From positions 1 to 64,000 of the forward strand of contig NZ_VIVL01000009.1 in NCBI RefSeq assembly GCF_007828835.1: a DNA stretch of 64,000 nucleotides. The letters run 5' to 3'. This DNA comes from Variovorax beijingensis (GTDB lineage: Bacteria; Pseudomonadota; Gammaproteobacteria; Burkholderiales; Burkholderiaceae_C). Each line of letters begins with the position of its first letter. Position 1 is the first letter of the stretch. Shown here one piece after another: positions 7,974-17,246 of the stretch. Under the pieces are notes generated by a model that had not been told where the DNA came from, made no database searches, and saw only the letters and a program-made list of their open reading frames with translations. Position numbers and translations under genes: made by a program.

Positions 7974-8056
7974 ACAAAAAGCGACGGCCCAAGGTGCTGG
8001 ACACACCGAGGACCGTCTAACCAAAACCGTGCAACCCCTGAAAGGAAACGCACACC

Positions 8057-8398
8057 ATGGCTACTTCAATTATCACAAGAATCGATAAATCCGCGAGCTC
8101 AACGACCAACGTTTTGCCTTTTGCGCGCCGGACAGCGCTGGCTTCACCGGACCAGCAAGAGATCATCGACCTCTTAGCCGCCGAGTTGGCGCGCGCCCAG
8201 CGAGGGGAGATCGGTGGCGTCATGCTGATCACCTCGACGAGTATTAATGGTGACGATCACATCGACATCCGCGGCCTGTTCTCGCACCGGCTCGAACGCG
8301 CCTCTTGCGCACTCACGAAGAGTCTGGATGCATTGATGGCCCATATCCTGGGCGGCGGCACGGACTTCGCTGATCTCGGAAAGACGGGGCGATCGTGA
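8057..8398 (+). CDS. Hypothetical protein (113 aa)
   Basis: A 113-residue protein with GAAAGGAAAC upstream of the ATG. Residues 28-58 are helical ('SPDQQEIIDLLAAELARAQR') and are followed by a beta segment, 'EIGGVMLITSTSINGDDHID'. That pattern is typical of small uncharacterised phage or mobile-element proteins. No catalytic motif is seen. Its stop overlaps a GTG start of a short out-of-frame ORF (8395-8586). Confidence 0.5.
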   Translation: MATSIITRIDKSASSTTNVLPFARRTALASPDQQEIIDLLAAELARAQRGEIGGVMLITSTSINGDDHIDIRGLFSHRLERASCALTKSLDALMAHILGGGTDFADLGKTGRS

Positions 8399-8455
8399 GC
8401 GCCGTCGTCAGCAATCCCAAGGCACCTAAGCAGAACGCGCGCGGGCCCGATCATC

Positions 8456-9202
8456 GTGGAGGTGACGGGGCTTTTCATCTTCCACCAGATGATTGCCCTG
8501 GCCATCGAAAATGCGCGCAAGCACACTCCAATCTTTGTAGCCATGCCTATCGAACGAATCCTCCGACGCTCCGAAGAACTCGATGACGCCATCGTCCAAT
8601 TGCTGGATCTCGACGACTACCCCGTCTACGGTGAAGATGCACCGCGCATGGGCCTGAGCGTCACCGCAGCGTCGCTGGCAATGGAACATGCGCGAGCGCT
8701 GCGCAACCTGGTCGCGGGTGGGTTCGTGTCGTCCGCGGTACCGCTCATGCGCCTGCAGTACGAAGCTACCGCCCGCTCGGCGTGGCTGCTGTTCGCCGCC
8801 AGCGATGAGCACGTTACCCTTGCGGCGGCACCACTCACCGCCGAGGCCGACGAGGCGGCACGGAAGCTGCCACTTGCACGGGACATGATCAAGCAGCTAC
8901 GGAACGCCTCGGTTGCGGTGCCCGCCGCCGCAGCACCTGCTGCGATGCTGGGAAGGTTCGATGACATGCAGCGCCACGCGCTGAACTCATTCGTGCACGG
9001 CGGCATCCACGCGCTGCACCGTCACCAGGACGGCTTCCCGGTACAGATCGTCCGGCAGTTGATCGAGTGTTCGAACGGCCTGGTCACGATCAGCGCCATG
9101 ATGCTGGCCATCCTCACCGGCGACCGACTCTTGGCGACCCGGATGAACAGGGTCCACGTCGGCTTCGAAGACTGCCTCACGCCGATCCTGTCGTCGTACT
9201 GA
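8456..9202 (+). CDS. DUF6988-like helical protein
   Basis: A 248-residue mostly helical protein. From residue 30 the sequence ('MPIERILRRSEELDDAIVQL', then 'SLAMEHARALRNLVAGG', 'SAVPLMRLQYEATARSAWLL') resembles a family I recall as DUF6988, all-alpha proteins from mobile elements with no known biochemical role. The start is unclear: GTG at 8456 extends the frame by 29 hydrophobic residues, while ATG at 8543 gives the family-like N-terminus; neither has a good ribosome binding site. A frameshift joining the short ORF at 8395 to this one is also conceivable. Confidence 0.5.
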   Translation: MEVTGLFIFHQMIALAIENARKHTPIFVAMPIERILRRSEELDDAIVQLLDLDDYPVYGEDAPRMGLSVTAASLAMEHARALRNLVAGGFVSSAVPLMRLQYEATARSAWLLFAASDEHVTLAAAPLTAEADEAARKLPLARDMIKQLRNASVAVPAAAAPAAMLGRFDDMQRHALNSFVHGGIHALHRHQDGFPVQIVRQLIECSNGLVTISAMMLAILTGDRLLATRMNRVHVGFEDCLTPILSSY

Positions 9203-9397
9203 CGGCTCGTTGGCGGCGGCCCAGCGTCGTTGATGCAACGACCTCGCTGTATGCAGCATGGCACGCACTGGCAGCAGTCAATCTGATGCGGTTCTGCAAC
9301 GATGCGGCACTACGCCCCCCCTTCGTGTTTGATGTGGTCGTGCGCTCGGGCTGAAATGCCGTAGGCATTTCAAACACCCGAAACTCGAAGGGCACCC

Positions 9398-11317
9398 ATG
9401 ACCATCACTCAACAACCAACGCGCAAGCACATTCCAGCTCCAAAGGCCCCTGGCCTCGGCTTTCGGGTCCGCAAGGATGGTGCCGCCAATGAGGTTCCGG
9501 CCTCGCACCGGGACGCCAAGTCGTTCGTGCATGGCGGTGCGATTCGTGGCCCAGGCACGCGCACCAGCGACTCGGTGCCGATCTGGGCATCCAATGGAGA
9601 ATTCATGCTGCCCGCTGACACGACCGCGGCGGTTGGCAAGCAGAAGCTGCAGGCACTCGTCGATGCCACCCATACGCCTGTCGGCGGCGCGGTTCGCAAG
9701 AACGGCATGGTGGCCAAAGCGAACGGGGGCTTGATCGACCCGATCAAGCAAGAACCTGTCGGCATCGCACCCGCAGGGCTCGATATTCAGAATCGAGCTG
9801 CTTCGGAAGTCGCCGCCGCACCCGATATGGCTCCAGGTGGCTTCCATGCTGTTGCGGCCGCGTCCCCAGGCCTTGGCGTGAAGCAGATCGGCAGCGTCAG
9901 CATTCCGGCACCCCTGCCGATGTTGACCGCTTCGCTGCCGCCGAGTCCCCAGGCCGTGCAGTTGGCGGCCAATGAAACGGCTGCCGCGAAGCCCGCGCCC
10001 GCCACGTCGCCAGTCTCTGCCATGGCGCCGCAGCAAACCGGTGCGGCGTTCGGGATCTACCCGAACCCCAACAGTCGCTTCTCATCGCACGCGAACGACA
10101 AAGCCCTCGCACGCGGTGTGATGGCCACGGGCCCGTCCGCCTTCCAGCCTGCGACACCGCTGTCTGTGGCGCCGCTGCGCCTGAACAACCTCACCGACCC
10201 GCGCAGCACGCAATTCGCCGGGGCGCCTGGCGCACGTGCTCCAGGCTTGCCCGATGTGCCGCGCGTAGACAACGCGATGGCGCCTCCCGCCGTCGGCGGT
10301 GCAGCAGCGTCGGCCGTGCCAGTCGCGCCGACCGATGCTTCTGCCGCGGGCGCAGCGGCGGCCGGACCCGTGGGCGCGCAGCCCAGCGCCGTGGCCTCCG
10401 GTGCTGTGCGGCGCGCGGGCACCGCGTACTCCGGCATCAACGTGTCGGGCGATGTCTCGATCAACGGCCGCGAGGCCGGCGGCGGTTCGATGTCGATGCC
10501 CACTGCGAACTTCGTTGGTGGCGCGCCTGGCGTGGCGGCCACTGCCGCGCAGGTCGAGCCCGGCGCTGGCCTTTCCGTGATCGGCACGGGCCCGGCAGAG
10601 AACGGCATGGGCAGCGCGGCGCGCGAGAAGTTCTTCGAAGACGCGAACCTGCGCACCGCCGCGGCACGCAGCAGCTGGTCGCCGCGCGCCGGCTACCAAG
10701 GCGACCCGATCGTGGTCAAGGCAGCGCTCGCGCCGATCGAGAACCGCCAGCGCACGGCGGAAGGCGCGATGCGCGAAGCTGGCGAGTCGGCTCGCGCCAC
10801 CCAGCGCGACGCCGGCGAGACCGCGCGGCTCGGCATCCGCGAAGCGGGTGACGACCGACGCGCCGCCGCCACGAACGCGCGCTTGGGCGTTCGCGATGCG
10901 ATCAACCGCGACGAATTCGGCCTGAAGAAGACGGCGGCCGAGTTCGACAACCGCGGCCGGGCGCGTCTCGAGGCCGCACAGCTCGAGCTCCAGAAGGCGA
11001 CCACGCCCGAAGCCGTCCGCACCGCCACGCAGAAGGTGCTGGCGCTCGGCGGGAAAGAGGCGAACGCCAACCGCTACACGGTCATCCCTGGTGGCCAGAC
11101 CGTCGATCCCGCCACCGGGCAGGCTGTGCGTGAGGCGTCGACCGTGCTGGACAACCAGACGGGACAACTCATTCAGCCGAGCGGCGCACCCACCGCAGTG
11201 CGCACTGTCCCGCCCGAAGCTATCGCCCGCCTGAAGGCCAACCCCAACCAGGCCGCGCTGTTCGATCAGAAATACGGCGCCGGTGCATCTGCTCGCGTGC
11301 TCGGCCAACAGAAGTAA
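9398..11317 (+). CDS. Phage virion-associated protein, Ala-rich with C-terminal coiled coil
   Basis: A 639-residue protein. Residues 45-75 contain 'GPGTRTSDSVPIWASNGEFM', the G-x-G-x-x-T-S-D-S-I/V-P...G-E-F motif common to tape-measure and other phage structural proteins. Residues 150-380 are low-complexity Ala/Pro/Gly. Residues 440-560 form an Arg/Ala/Glu-rich coiled coil with repeated 'R-E-A-G' and 'R-D-A-G-E-T-A-R' units. The C-terminus ends '...ASARVLGQQK'. It is the only structural-type phage gene in the window, separated from head and tail genes. It may survive as a remnant or belong to a podovirus-like module whose other genes are lost or upstream. Confidence 0.55.
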   Translation: MTITQQPTRKHIPAPKAPGLGFRVRKDGAANEVPASHRDAKSFVHGGAIRGPGTRTSDSVPIWASNGEFMLPADTTAAVGKQKLQALVDATHTPVGGAVRKNGMVAKANGGLIDPIKQEPVGIAPAGLDIQNRAASEVAAAPDMAPGGFHAVAAASPGLGVKQIGSVSIPAPLPMLTASLPPSPQAVQLAANETAAAKPAPATSPVSAMAPQQTGAAFGIYPNPNSRFSSHANDKALARGVMATGPSAFQPATPLSVAPLRLNNLTDPRSTQFAGAPGARAPGLPDVPRVDNAMAPPAVGGAAASAVPVAPTDASAAGAAAAGPVGAQPSAVASGAVRRAGTAYSGINVSGDVSINGREAGGGSMSMPTANFVGGAPGVAATAAQVEPGAGLSVIGTGPAENGMGSAAREKFFEDANLRTAAARSSWSPRAGYQGDPIVVKAALAPIENRQRTAEGAMREAGESARATQRDAGETARLGIREAGDDRRAAATNARLGVRDAINRDEFGLKKTAAEFDNRGRARLEAAQLELQKATTPEAVRTATQKVLALGGKEANANRYTVIPGGQTVDPATGQAVREASTVLDNQTGQLIQPSGAPTAVRTVPPEAIARLKANPNQAALFDQKYGAGASARVLGQQK

Positions 11318-11630
11318 GCATGTATGTCCAATCCCTTCGGTTAGTTCGACGCGTAGCCTGCGGTCATGGGTCGCCGGACCTCTACGTCGTCGGGTGCAGC
11401 GTTATCAATAGGCTCGATGCGGCAACCCTTCCCGGGCTTTGTCTTTTCCCCGCCAGGGCGCGGGTGACATAGCTAGGGCTGCAAGCGCCGATCCTCGCCG
11501 TAGCGGCGTCGGCCAAGTCCTCCTGCGCCTTGATCGATACTGCAGGTTGTGAGGGGGATCGTTCGATGCCTCTAATATCCCGCTGCAACCGCGGCGCCGG
11601 CAGATCGGTGTCGCCCCAGAATTCGAGTGC
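11318..11630. other. Intergenic region before the defence operon; weak HTH-like ORF on minus strand
   Basis: This 313-base gap separates the phage gene from the methyltransferase operon. The minus strand carries a TTG-initiated ORF (11382-11588, 68 codons) whose centre, 'AQEDLADAATARIG...SYVTRALAGKR', loosely resembles an XRE helix-turn-helix with a few extra residues. It lacks a ribosome binding site. If real it would be a divergent controller of the operon; more likely it is a remnant or chance. TAATAT at 11571-11576 could be a -10 element for the operon. Confidence 0.3.
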
Positions 11631-14390
11631 ATGAACGCTGTAGAGATCGAAGAGGCCTTATCGACCCTGGCCGTGGAACCATTTGATGGCGCGGAGTTTC
11701 CGTTCGCCTTCCTGACAGCCTTTGGCAACAAGGAAACGACCATCAAGAGGCTGCGCAAAGGCGACACCAACGCCTCGGACGTGCCGGGCGGGGTGCTCCA
11801 GCGCAACAACATCCACATTGCTACGTGCGCGCCCGGCGCCGTCCACGCCACTTTGCAGGCGTTGCGGGCCAGCGCGAAGACCCAACAAGCCAAGGCCAAG
11901 TTCCTCCTGGCCACCGACGGACAGACGCTCGAAGCCGAAGACCTGACCAGCGGCGAGGCTCTGGCGTGCGAGTTTCCGCAGTTCCCCGACCACTTTGGCT
12001 TTTTCCTGCCGCTGGCCGGCATTTCCACCATCAAGGAAATCAAGGACAACCCCGTCGATGTCCGCGCGACCGGACGCCTGAACAAGCTGTACGTCGAACT
12101 GCTGCAGAACAACAAGGACTGGGCCACCGACGAGCGGCAGGTGGATATGAACCACTTCATGGCCCGCCTAGTGTTCTGCTTCTTCGCCGAAGACACCGAC
12201 ATTTTTCAAGGCTCACGCCTGTTCACGCGAACCTTGGAGCAGATGACCGAGCGCGACGGGTCGAACACCCACAACGTGCTCGAAGCTGTCTTCCGCGCCA
12301 TGAACATCCACGTAGACGACCGCCCTGCGGCCCAGCTTCCCCGTTGGGCGGAGCAGTTCCCCTACGTTAACGGCGGCTTGTTCTCGGGCAACACCGATGT
12401 GCCCAAGTTCACCCGCACGGCCCGCTCCTACCTGCTGCGCGCCGGCGAGTTGAACTGGAAGGAGATTAACCCCGACATTTTCGGGTCGATGATTCAGGCG
12501 GTGGCCGACGACGAAGAGCGCGGCGCCCTGGGCATGCATTACACGAGCGTGCCGAACATCTTGAAGGTGCTCAACCCGCTGTTCCTCGACGACCTTCGCG
12601 CCCAGTTGGAGGCCGCCGGGGACAACAAGGTGAAGCTGTTGAACCTGCGCAAGCGCATGTCGCGCATCCGCGTGTTCGACCCGGCCTGCGGCAGCGGCAA
12701 CTTCTTGGTGATTGCCTACAAGCAGATGCGCGCGATTGAGGCGGTAGTCAATCAGCGTCGGGGCGAGTCCGATCTGCGGACGGAGATCCCATTGACCAAC
12801 TTTCGCGGCATTGAGCTGCGTGACTTCCCAGCGGAAATCGCGCGATTGGCGCTGATCATCGCCGAGTTCCAGTGCGACATGCTTTACCGCGGCCAGAAGG
12901 AAGCCCTAGCCGAGGTTTTGCCTTTGGACTCACAGAATTGGATCACCTGCGACAACGCGCTGCGGTTGGATTGGCTGGCTATCTGTCCCCCCACGGGAAC
13001 GACCGTCAAGCTCGTAGGGGATGACCTCTTTGATACACCGACTGACCAAGCGGAGATCGATTTTAAAAACGAGGGCGGAGAAACTTATATTTGCGGCAAT
13101 CCACCCTACAAGGGAAGGAATAAAAAAGGCGAATCGGAAAAGGCCGATGCCGCCTATGTTTTCTCGGCTTTTCGTGGCTCATACGCATCGTTGGACTATG
13201 TCGCAAACTGGGTCTTTAAAGCGGCACAGTACTGCAACGCCACCAGCGCGTCTGCTGGTCTCGTTGCAACGAAGACCATTTGCGAGGGAGAACAAGTTGC
13301 TCTCTTATGGCCCCTGGTATTTGATCTCGATATGCGAATCTCATTCGCCCATACCTCTTTTCACTGGTCTAATCTCGCGGCCAATAAGGCTGGCGTAAGC
13401 GTTGTTATCGTCGGGATTTCACCAAAAGACCAAGGCACGCCTTGTCTATTGATCTCGGATAATGTGGCTAGAGAAGTTGAGGCAATAGGTCCTTACCTAG
13501 TTCCTAATACGACTGTAGTTGTCTCCGGTAGGAGCGAGCCGATCTCAGCAATCGGTCAGATGTACTTGGGAAATATGTCTAAAGACGGTGGAAATCTGAT
13601 CTTTAGCAAGGATGAAGCGCGACGATTAGTGGCCCAAGATGGCGTGAATCCTTCACTCGTTCGAGACTATTTTGGCTCGGAAGAGTTAATTCATTCAAAG
13701 CCGAGAGCCTGCCTTTGGGTGGAGGATGAATCACTTGAATTGGCAATGAAGAGCGGAGCCGTAGTTAAAATTCTGGACAAGGTTCGAGAGTTCCGTCTTG
13801 CAAGTGATGCGCCTTCGACTAGGGCTAAAGCTACGGTCCCTCATCGTTTCATCCAAAAGTCTGCCAAAAATGGCGATCGGGCTATTGTAGTTCCCAGTAT
13901 TTCCTCTGTAAATCGACCATACCTCCCTGTTGACTATTTTCAGGCCGGTCCAGTTATAAGTCACAAATGCTTTGCGCTCTATGATGAGCCGCTTTGGAAT
14001 TTGGCATTAATTGCTTCAAAGATGCATTTGGTGTGGATTGATGCCGTTTGTTCAAAGCTTAGAGCGGACTATTCATATGGCAACAAACTTGGATGGAATA
14101 CATTTCCAATCCCGTTGTTGACCGAGCAGAATAGGATGGATTTGTCTCGCTGTGCGGAGGAAATTCTCTTGGCTCGCGAAGTGCACTTCCCGGCAACTAT
14201 TGCCGACCTATATAACGCAGAAAAGATGCCGGAAAACCTTCGTCAGGCCCATGATCGGAACGACGAAGTGCTCGAGCGCATCTATATCGGCCGGCGTTTT
14301 CGAAACGACACCGAGCGGCTGGAAAAGCTGTTCGACCTCTACACCAAGATGATTGCTCAGGCTGGGCCGAAGACTGGAAGAGCCAAATGA
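11631..14390 (+). CDS. Class I SAM-dependent DNA adenine methyltransferase of a multi-gene restriction-like operon
   Basis: A 919-residue N6-adenine methyltransferase of the MmeI-like/type IIG scale. Residues 1-300 are a helical N-terminal region without the D...ExK nuclease motif of MmeI. A 'HYTSVPNILKVLNPLFLDDL' lead-in is followed by SAM motif I 'FDPACGSGNF' at about 350 and catalytic motif IV 'CGNPPY' at about 489. Residues 500-840 are the likely target recognition domain, and the C-terminal helices end at 14390. DNA for about 13040-14200 is clearly AT-richer than the flanks. The stop overlaps the next start (ATGA). It probably provides self-modification and target recognition, with cleavage supplied by the downstream helicase and GIY-YIG proteins. 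Confidence 0.88.
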   Translation: MNAVEIEEALSTLAVEPFDGAEFPFAFLTAFGNKETTIKRLRKGDTNASDVPGGVLQRNNIHIATCAPGAVHATLQALRASAKTQQAKAKFLLATDGQTLEAEDLTSGEALACEFPQFPDHFGFFLPLAGISTIKEIKDNPVDVRATGRLNKLYVELLQNNKDWATDERQVDMNHFMARLVFCFFAEDTDIFQGSRLFTRTLEQMTERDGSNTHNVLEAVFRAMNIHVDDRPAAQLPRWAEQFPYVNGGLFSGNTDVPKFTRTARSYLLRAGELNWKEINPDIFGSMIQAVADDEERGALGMHYTSVPNILKVLNPLFLDDLRAQLEAAGDNKVKLLNLRKRMSRIRVFDPACGSGNFLVIAYKQMRAIEAVVNQRRGESDLRTEIPLTNFRGIELRDFPAEIARLALIIAEFQCDMLYRGQKEALAEVLPLDSQNWITCDNALRLDWLAICPPTGTTVKLVGDDLFDTPTDQAEIDFKNEGGETYICGNPPYKGRNKKGESEKADAAYVFSAFRGSYASLDYVANWVFKAAQYCNATSASAGLVATKTICEGEQVALLWPLVFDLDMRISFAHTSFHWSNLAANKAGVSVVIVGISPKDQGTPCLLISDNVAREVEAIGPYLVPNTTVVVSGRSEPISAIGQMYLGNMSKDGGNLIFSKDEARRLVAQDGVNPSLVRDYFGSEELIHSKPRACLWVEDESLELAMKSGAVVKILDKVREFRLASDAPSTRAKATVPHRFIQKSAKNGDRAIVVPSISSVNRPYLPVDYFQAGPVISHKCFALYDEPLWNLALIASKMHLVWIDAVCSKLRADYSYGNKLGWNTFPIPLLTEQNRMDLSRCAEEILLAREVHFPATIADLYNAEKMPENLRQAHDRNDEVLERIYIGRRFRNDTERLEKLFDLYTKMIAQAGPKTGRAK

Positions 14391-15154
14391 GCCTGCTTGC
14401 TTTTCAAATGTGGGAGCCAACGCGGCAAACCTGGATGGCGGAGCATCGCTTCTATTTCGAGCAGGCCCGCAAACGCCTGCTGACCCAATTCGACAACATC
14501 GAAGCAGAAGCCAACAAGGCAGCCGAGGAATATCTAAAGCAAACTTCGAGGTTCTTCAACCCTGACTCCGACGATGTAGGCGACTTTTACGAATCAGCCA
14601 ACGACAAGGGTATTGAGTTCTACCTGTTGTTGAGGGACATGCTGGAACGGACCCGACTGAGTGTCATTGCGGGGATGTATCACGAATGGGACAAGAAGCT
14701 GCGAGAGTGGCTTACTAAAGAACTGCGCAGTTGGCACCATGGCGACAATCTCGTGAGGGCCATTTGGAAGGCCGACATTTCTTCAGTGTTCGACCTGCTT
14801 CTCGTGCTCGATTTCGATGCCAGCGCCGTCACCGGATACGAGCGACTGGACGCAATGCGGCTGGTGGTGAACGTGTTCAAGCATGGAGACGGGACTTCAC
14901 TCGATCAACTGAAGGAAAAGTATCCGGAATTCGTTCTCGACCCGATTGGCGGGGACGACGAATATCGATCCCACTTCCTCGATCACACCAACATGAAGGT
15001 CACGGAAGGACATCTCGAGGAGTTTTCGGCCGCCATTTTGGGATTTTGGCAAGCAGTTCCCAAGGAAATGTGGGTCAAGCAGGAAGAGGTTGAAGTCCCC
15101 ATGTGGTTCGAGAAGGCATATCTAAAGGACAGAGCAGAACATGAGCGCGCCTGA
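14387..15154 (+). CDS. HEPN-like protein within the restriction-like operon
   Basis: A 255-residue, largely helical protein of no recognised function, starting in an ATGA overlap with the methyltransferase gene and overlapping the helicase start by 14 bases. Residues 60-160 contain paired helices ('KGIEFYLLLRDMLERTRLSV', 'KLREWLTKELRSWHHGDNLV'). Near residue 160 is 'MRLVVNVFKHGDG', the N-x-x-K-H-G pattern of some HEPN-domain families, where the conserved His or Arg can be part of an RNase site. The operon position makes it an obligate-looking component. It may be a structural or inhibitor subunit, or an RNase effector; sequence alone does not decide. Confidence 0.65.
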   Translation: MSLLAFQMWEPTRQTWMAEHRFYFEQARKRLLTQFDNIEAEANKAAEEYLKQTSRFFNPDSDDVGDFYESANDKGIEFYLLLRDMLERTRLSVIAGMYHEWDKKLREWLTKELRSWHHGDNLVRAIWKADISSVFDLLLVLDFDASAVTGYERLDAMRLVVNVFKHGDGTSLDQLKEKYPEFVLDPIGGDDEYRSHFLDHTNMKVTEGHLEEFSAAILGFWQAVPKEMWVKQEEVEVPMWFEKAYLKDRAEHERA

Positions 15155-17246
15155 AAATCCGACCAACCAATATACCGTCCCCTCTGTTTCAATTGCTACG
15201 GCGCGCACGGGGGCGTCCGGGAAGGTCAACGCCCTGGGCATGCGCCCGATGCAAGAGCGCGCTTACGCCAAGCGCGGCGAGCAATACCTGCTTATCAAGT
15301 CGCCGCCGGCGTCGGGCAAGTCCCGGGCACTGATGTTCATTGCCCTGGACAAGATCCAGAACCAGGGCTTGAAGCAGGCCATCATCGTCGTGCCCGAGCG
15401 CTCCATTGGGGGCAGCTTCGCCGACGAAAAACTGACCGAGCATGGATTCTGGGCGGACTGGGTAGTGCGGCCGCAATGGAACCTGTGCAACGCGCCCGGC
15501 GAAGACAACGGCAAGGTGGCGCCATCCAAGGTCAAAGCCTTGGGCGCGTTCCTGGCCAGCGCAGACACAGTGCTGGTGTGCACCCACGCTACGTTCCGGT
15601 TTGCTGTGGACGAATTCGGCATTGAGGCCTTCGACGGCCGGCTGATCGCCATCGACGAATTTCATCATGTCAGCAGCAACCCGGACAACAAGCTGGGTAG
15701 CCAGTTGGGCCAGCTCATCACCCGCAACCAGGTTAACGTGGTGGCCATGACCGGCTCCTACTTCCGCGGCGATACCGTGGCAGTGCTGGCGCCCGAAGAC
15801 GAGGCGCGGTTCGAGACAGTGTCCTATACCTACTACGAACAGCTCAACGGCTACACCTATTTGAAGTGGTTGGACATCGGCTATTTCTTCTACACGGGCC
15901 GGTATCTGGACGCCATCATGAAGGTGCTGGACCCGTCGCAGAAAACCATCGTCCACATCCCGAACGTCAATGCACGAGAGAGCCTGAAAGACAAGCACAA
16001 GGAAGTTGACGAGATTTTGGGAGCCTTGGGGGAGTGGAAGGGCCGGGATGAAACCACGGGGTTTCACCTGATCGAGCTTAAGGACGGTCGAACAATCCAC
16101 GTGGCCGACCTGGTCGACGACAGCGACGCGTCCCGCCGCTCCAAGGTGCTGTCCGCATTGAAGGACCCCGCGCAAAAAGATAACCGGGACAACGTCGACA
16201 TCATCATTGCCTTAGGGATGGCCAAGGAAGGGTTCGACTGGATCTGGTGCGAGCACGCGCTGACCATCGGCTACCGCAGCAGCCTGACCGAAATCGTGCA
16301 GATCATCGGCCGGGCCACCCGCGATGCGCCAGGCAAGGAGCGCTCACGCTTCACCAACCTCATCGCCGAGCCGGCCGCGGACGAGGCAGTGGTGGTGGAT
16401 GCGGTGAACGACACCTTGAAGGCGATCGCGGCCAGCCTGCTTATGGAGCAGGTATTGGCTCCGCGTTTTGAGTTCACACCGAAGAACCAAGGCCCGAAGG
16501 ACGGGTTCGACTACGGCGAAGGCGGCTACCAGGAAGACAAGTCCAACCTGGGCGTGAACGCCAAGACCGGCGAGGTCCACGTGGAGATCAACGGACTGGC
16601 CGTGCCCAGGTCCGCTGAAGCGGCACGCATCTGCCGCGAGGACTTGAACGAAGTCATCACTGGGTTCATCCAGGACAAGACCGTCCTGGAGCGCGGTCTG
16701 TTCGACAAGGACAACACGCTGCCGGAAGAATTGACCCAGGTGCAGTTGGGCAAGATCGTGCGCGACCGCTATCCCGACCTGAGCGAGGAAGACCGGGAGG
16801 CAGTGCGCCAGCACGCTATCGCCGTGCTCAACATCACCCAGCAGGCCAAACAGAAGTTGGCCGAAATGGACGCCAAGGGTGAGCAGGGAAACACCTCGCT
16901 CATCGACGGTGTGCGCAAGTTCGTCAACGTGCGGGATCTGGACATCGACCTCATCGACCGGATCAATCCGTTCGACGCGGCCTACGCGGTGCTGGCCAAA
17001 GCCATGGACGAGAAGGTGCTGCGCCAGGTTCAGGCCAGCATCGCCGCCAAGCGCGTGGCCATTCCCCTCGACGAGGCCCGCGACCTAGCCAAGCGGGCGC
17101 TGCTGTTCAAGAACGAGCGGGGCCGGGCGCCGGACATCAATTCGTCTGACGCCTGGGAGCGCAAGATGGCCGAGGGCGTGGCCGCGCTGGCGCGCCACCT
17201 GGCCCAGCAGAAGGCGGCCGATGCGCGAGGAGGCACGAATGGTTGA
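15141..17246 (+). CDS. Superfamily 2 DEAD/DEAH-type helicase of the restriction-like operon
   Basis: A 701-residue SF2 ATPase. Motifs read in order: Walker A 'SPPASGKS' (54-61), motif Ia 'IIVVPE', motif II 'DEFHH' (about 172-176), motif III 'MTGSY', motif IV region 'KTIVHIPNV', motif V-like 'IALGMAKEGFDW', and motif VI 'QIIGRATRD' (about 387-395). The C-terminal 300 residues ('PKNQGPKDGFDYGEGGY' onward) are family-specific helices. This matches the ATP-dependent translocase part of type I/III restriction enzymes rather than a repair helicase. The gene overlaps both neighbours. It is inferred to translocate DNA for the GIY-YIG nuclease encoded next. Confidence 0.85.
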   Translation: MSAPENPTNQYTVPSVSIATARTGASGKVNALGMRPMQERAYAKRGEQYLLIKSPPASGKSRALMFIALDKIQNQGLKQAIIVVPERSIGGSFADEKLTEHGFWADWVVRPQWNLCNAPGEDNGKVAPSKVKALGAFLASADTVLVCTHATFRFAVDEFGIEAFDGRLIAIDEFHHVSSNPDNKLGSQLGQLITRNQVNVVAMTGSYFRGDTVAVLAPEDEARFETVSYTYYEQLNGYTYLKWLDIGYFFYTGRYLDAIMKVLDPSQKTIVHIPNVNARESLKDKHKEVDEILGALGEWKGRDETTGFHLIELKDGRTIHVADLVDDSDASRRSKVLSALKDPAQKDNRDNVDIIIALGMAKEGFDWIWCEHALTIGYRSSLTEIVQIIGRATRDAPGKERSRFTNLIAEPAADEAVVVDAVNDTLKAIAASLLMEQVLAPRFEFTPKNQGPKDGFDYGEGGYQEDKSNLGVNAKTGEVHVEINGLAVPRSAEAARICREDLNEVITGFIQDKTVLERGLFDKDNTLPEELTQVQLGKIVRDRYPDLSEEDREAVRQHAIAVLNITQQAKQKLAEMDAKGEQGNTSLIDGVRKFVNVRDLDIDLIDRINPFDAAYAVLAKAMDEKVLRQVQASIAAKRVAIPLDEARDLAKRALLFKNERGRAPDINSSDAWERKMAEGVAALARHLAQQKAADARGGTNG

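Noticed and set aside
8395..8586. 63-codon ORF with GTGA overlap
   Set aside because: No recognisable sequence and its frame conflicts with the better-supported DUF6988-like gene; at most a frameshifted start of that gene.
11631..14390. Stand-alone type IIG (MmeI-like) restriction-modification enzyme
   Set aside because: Size and methyltransferase core are similar, but I find no D...ExK nuclease motif in the N-terminal region and the gene is coupled to helicase and nuclease genes.
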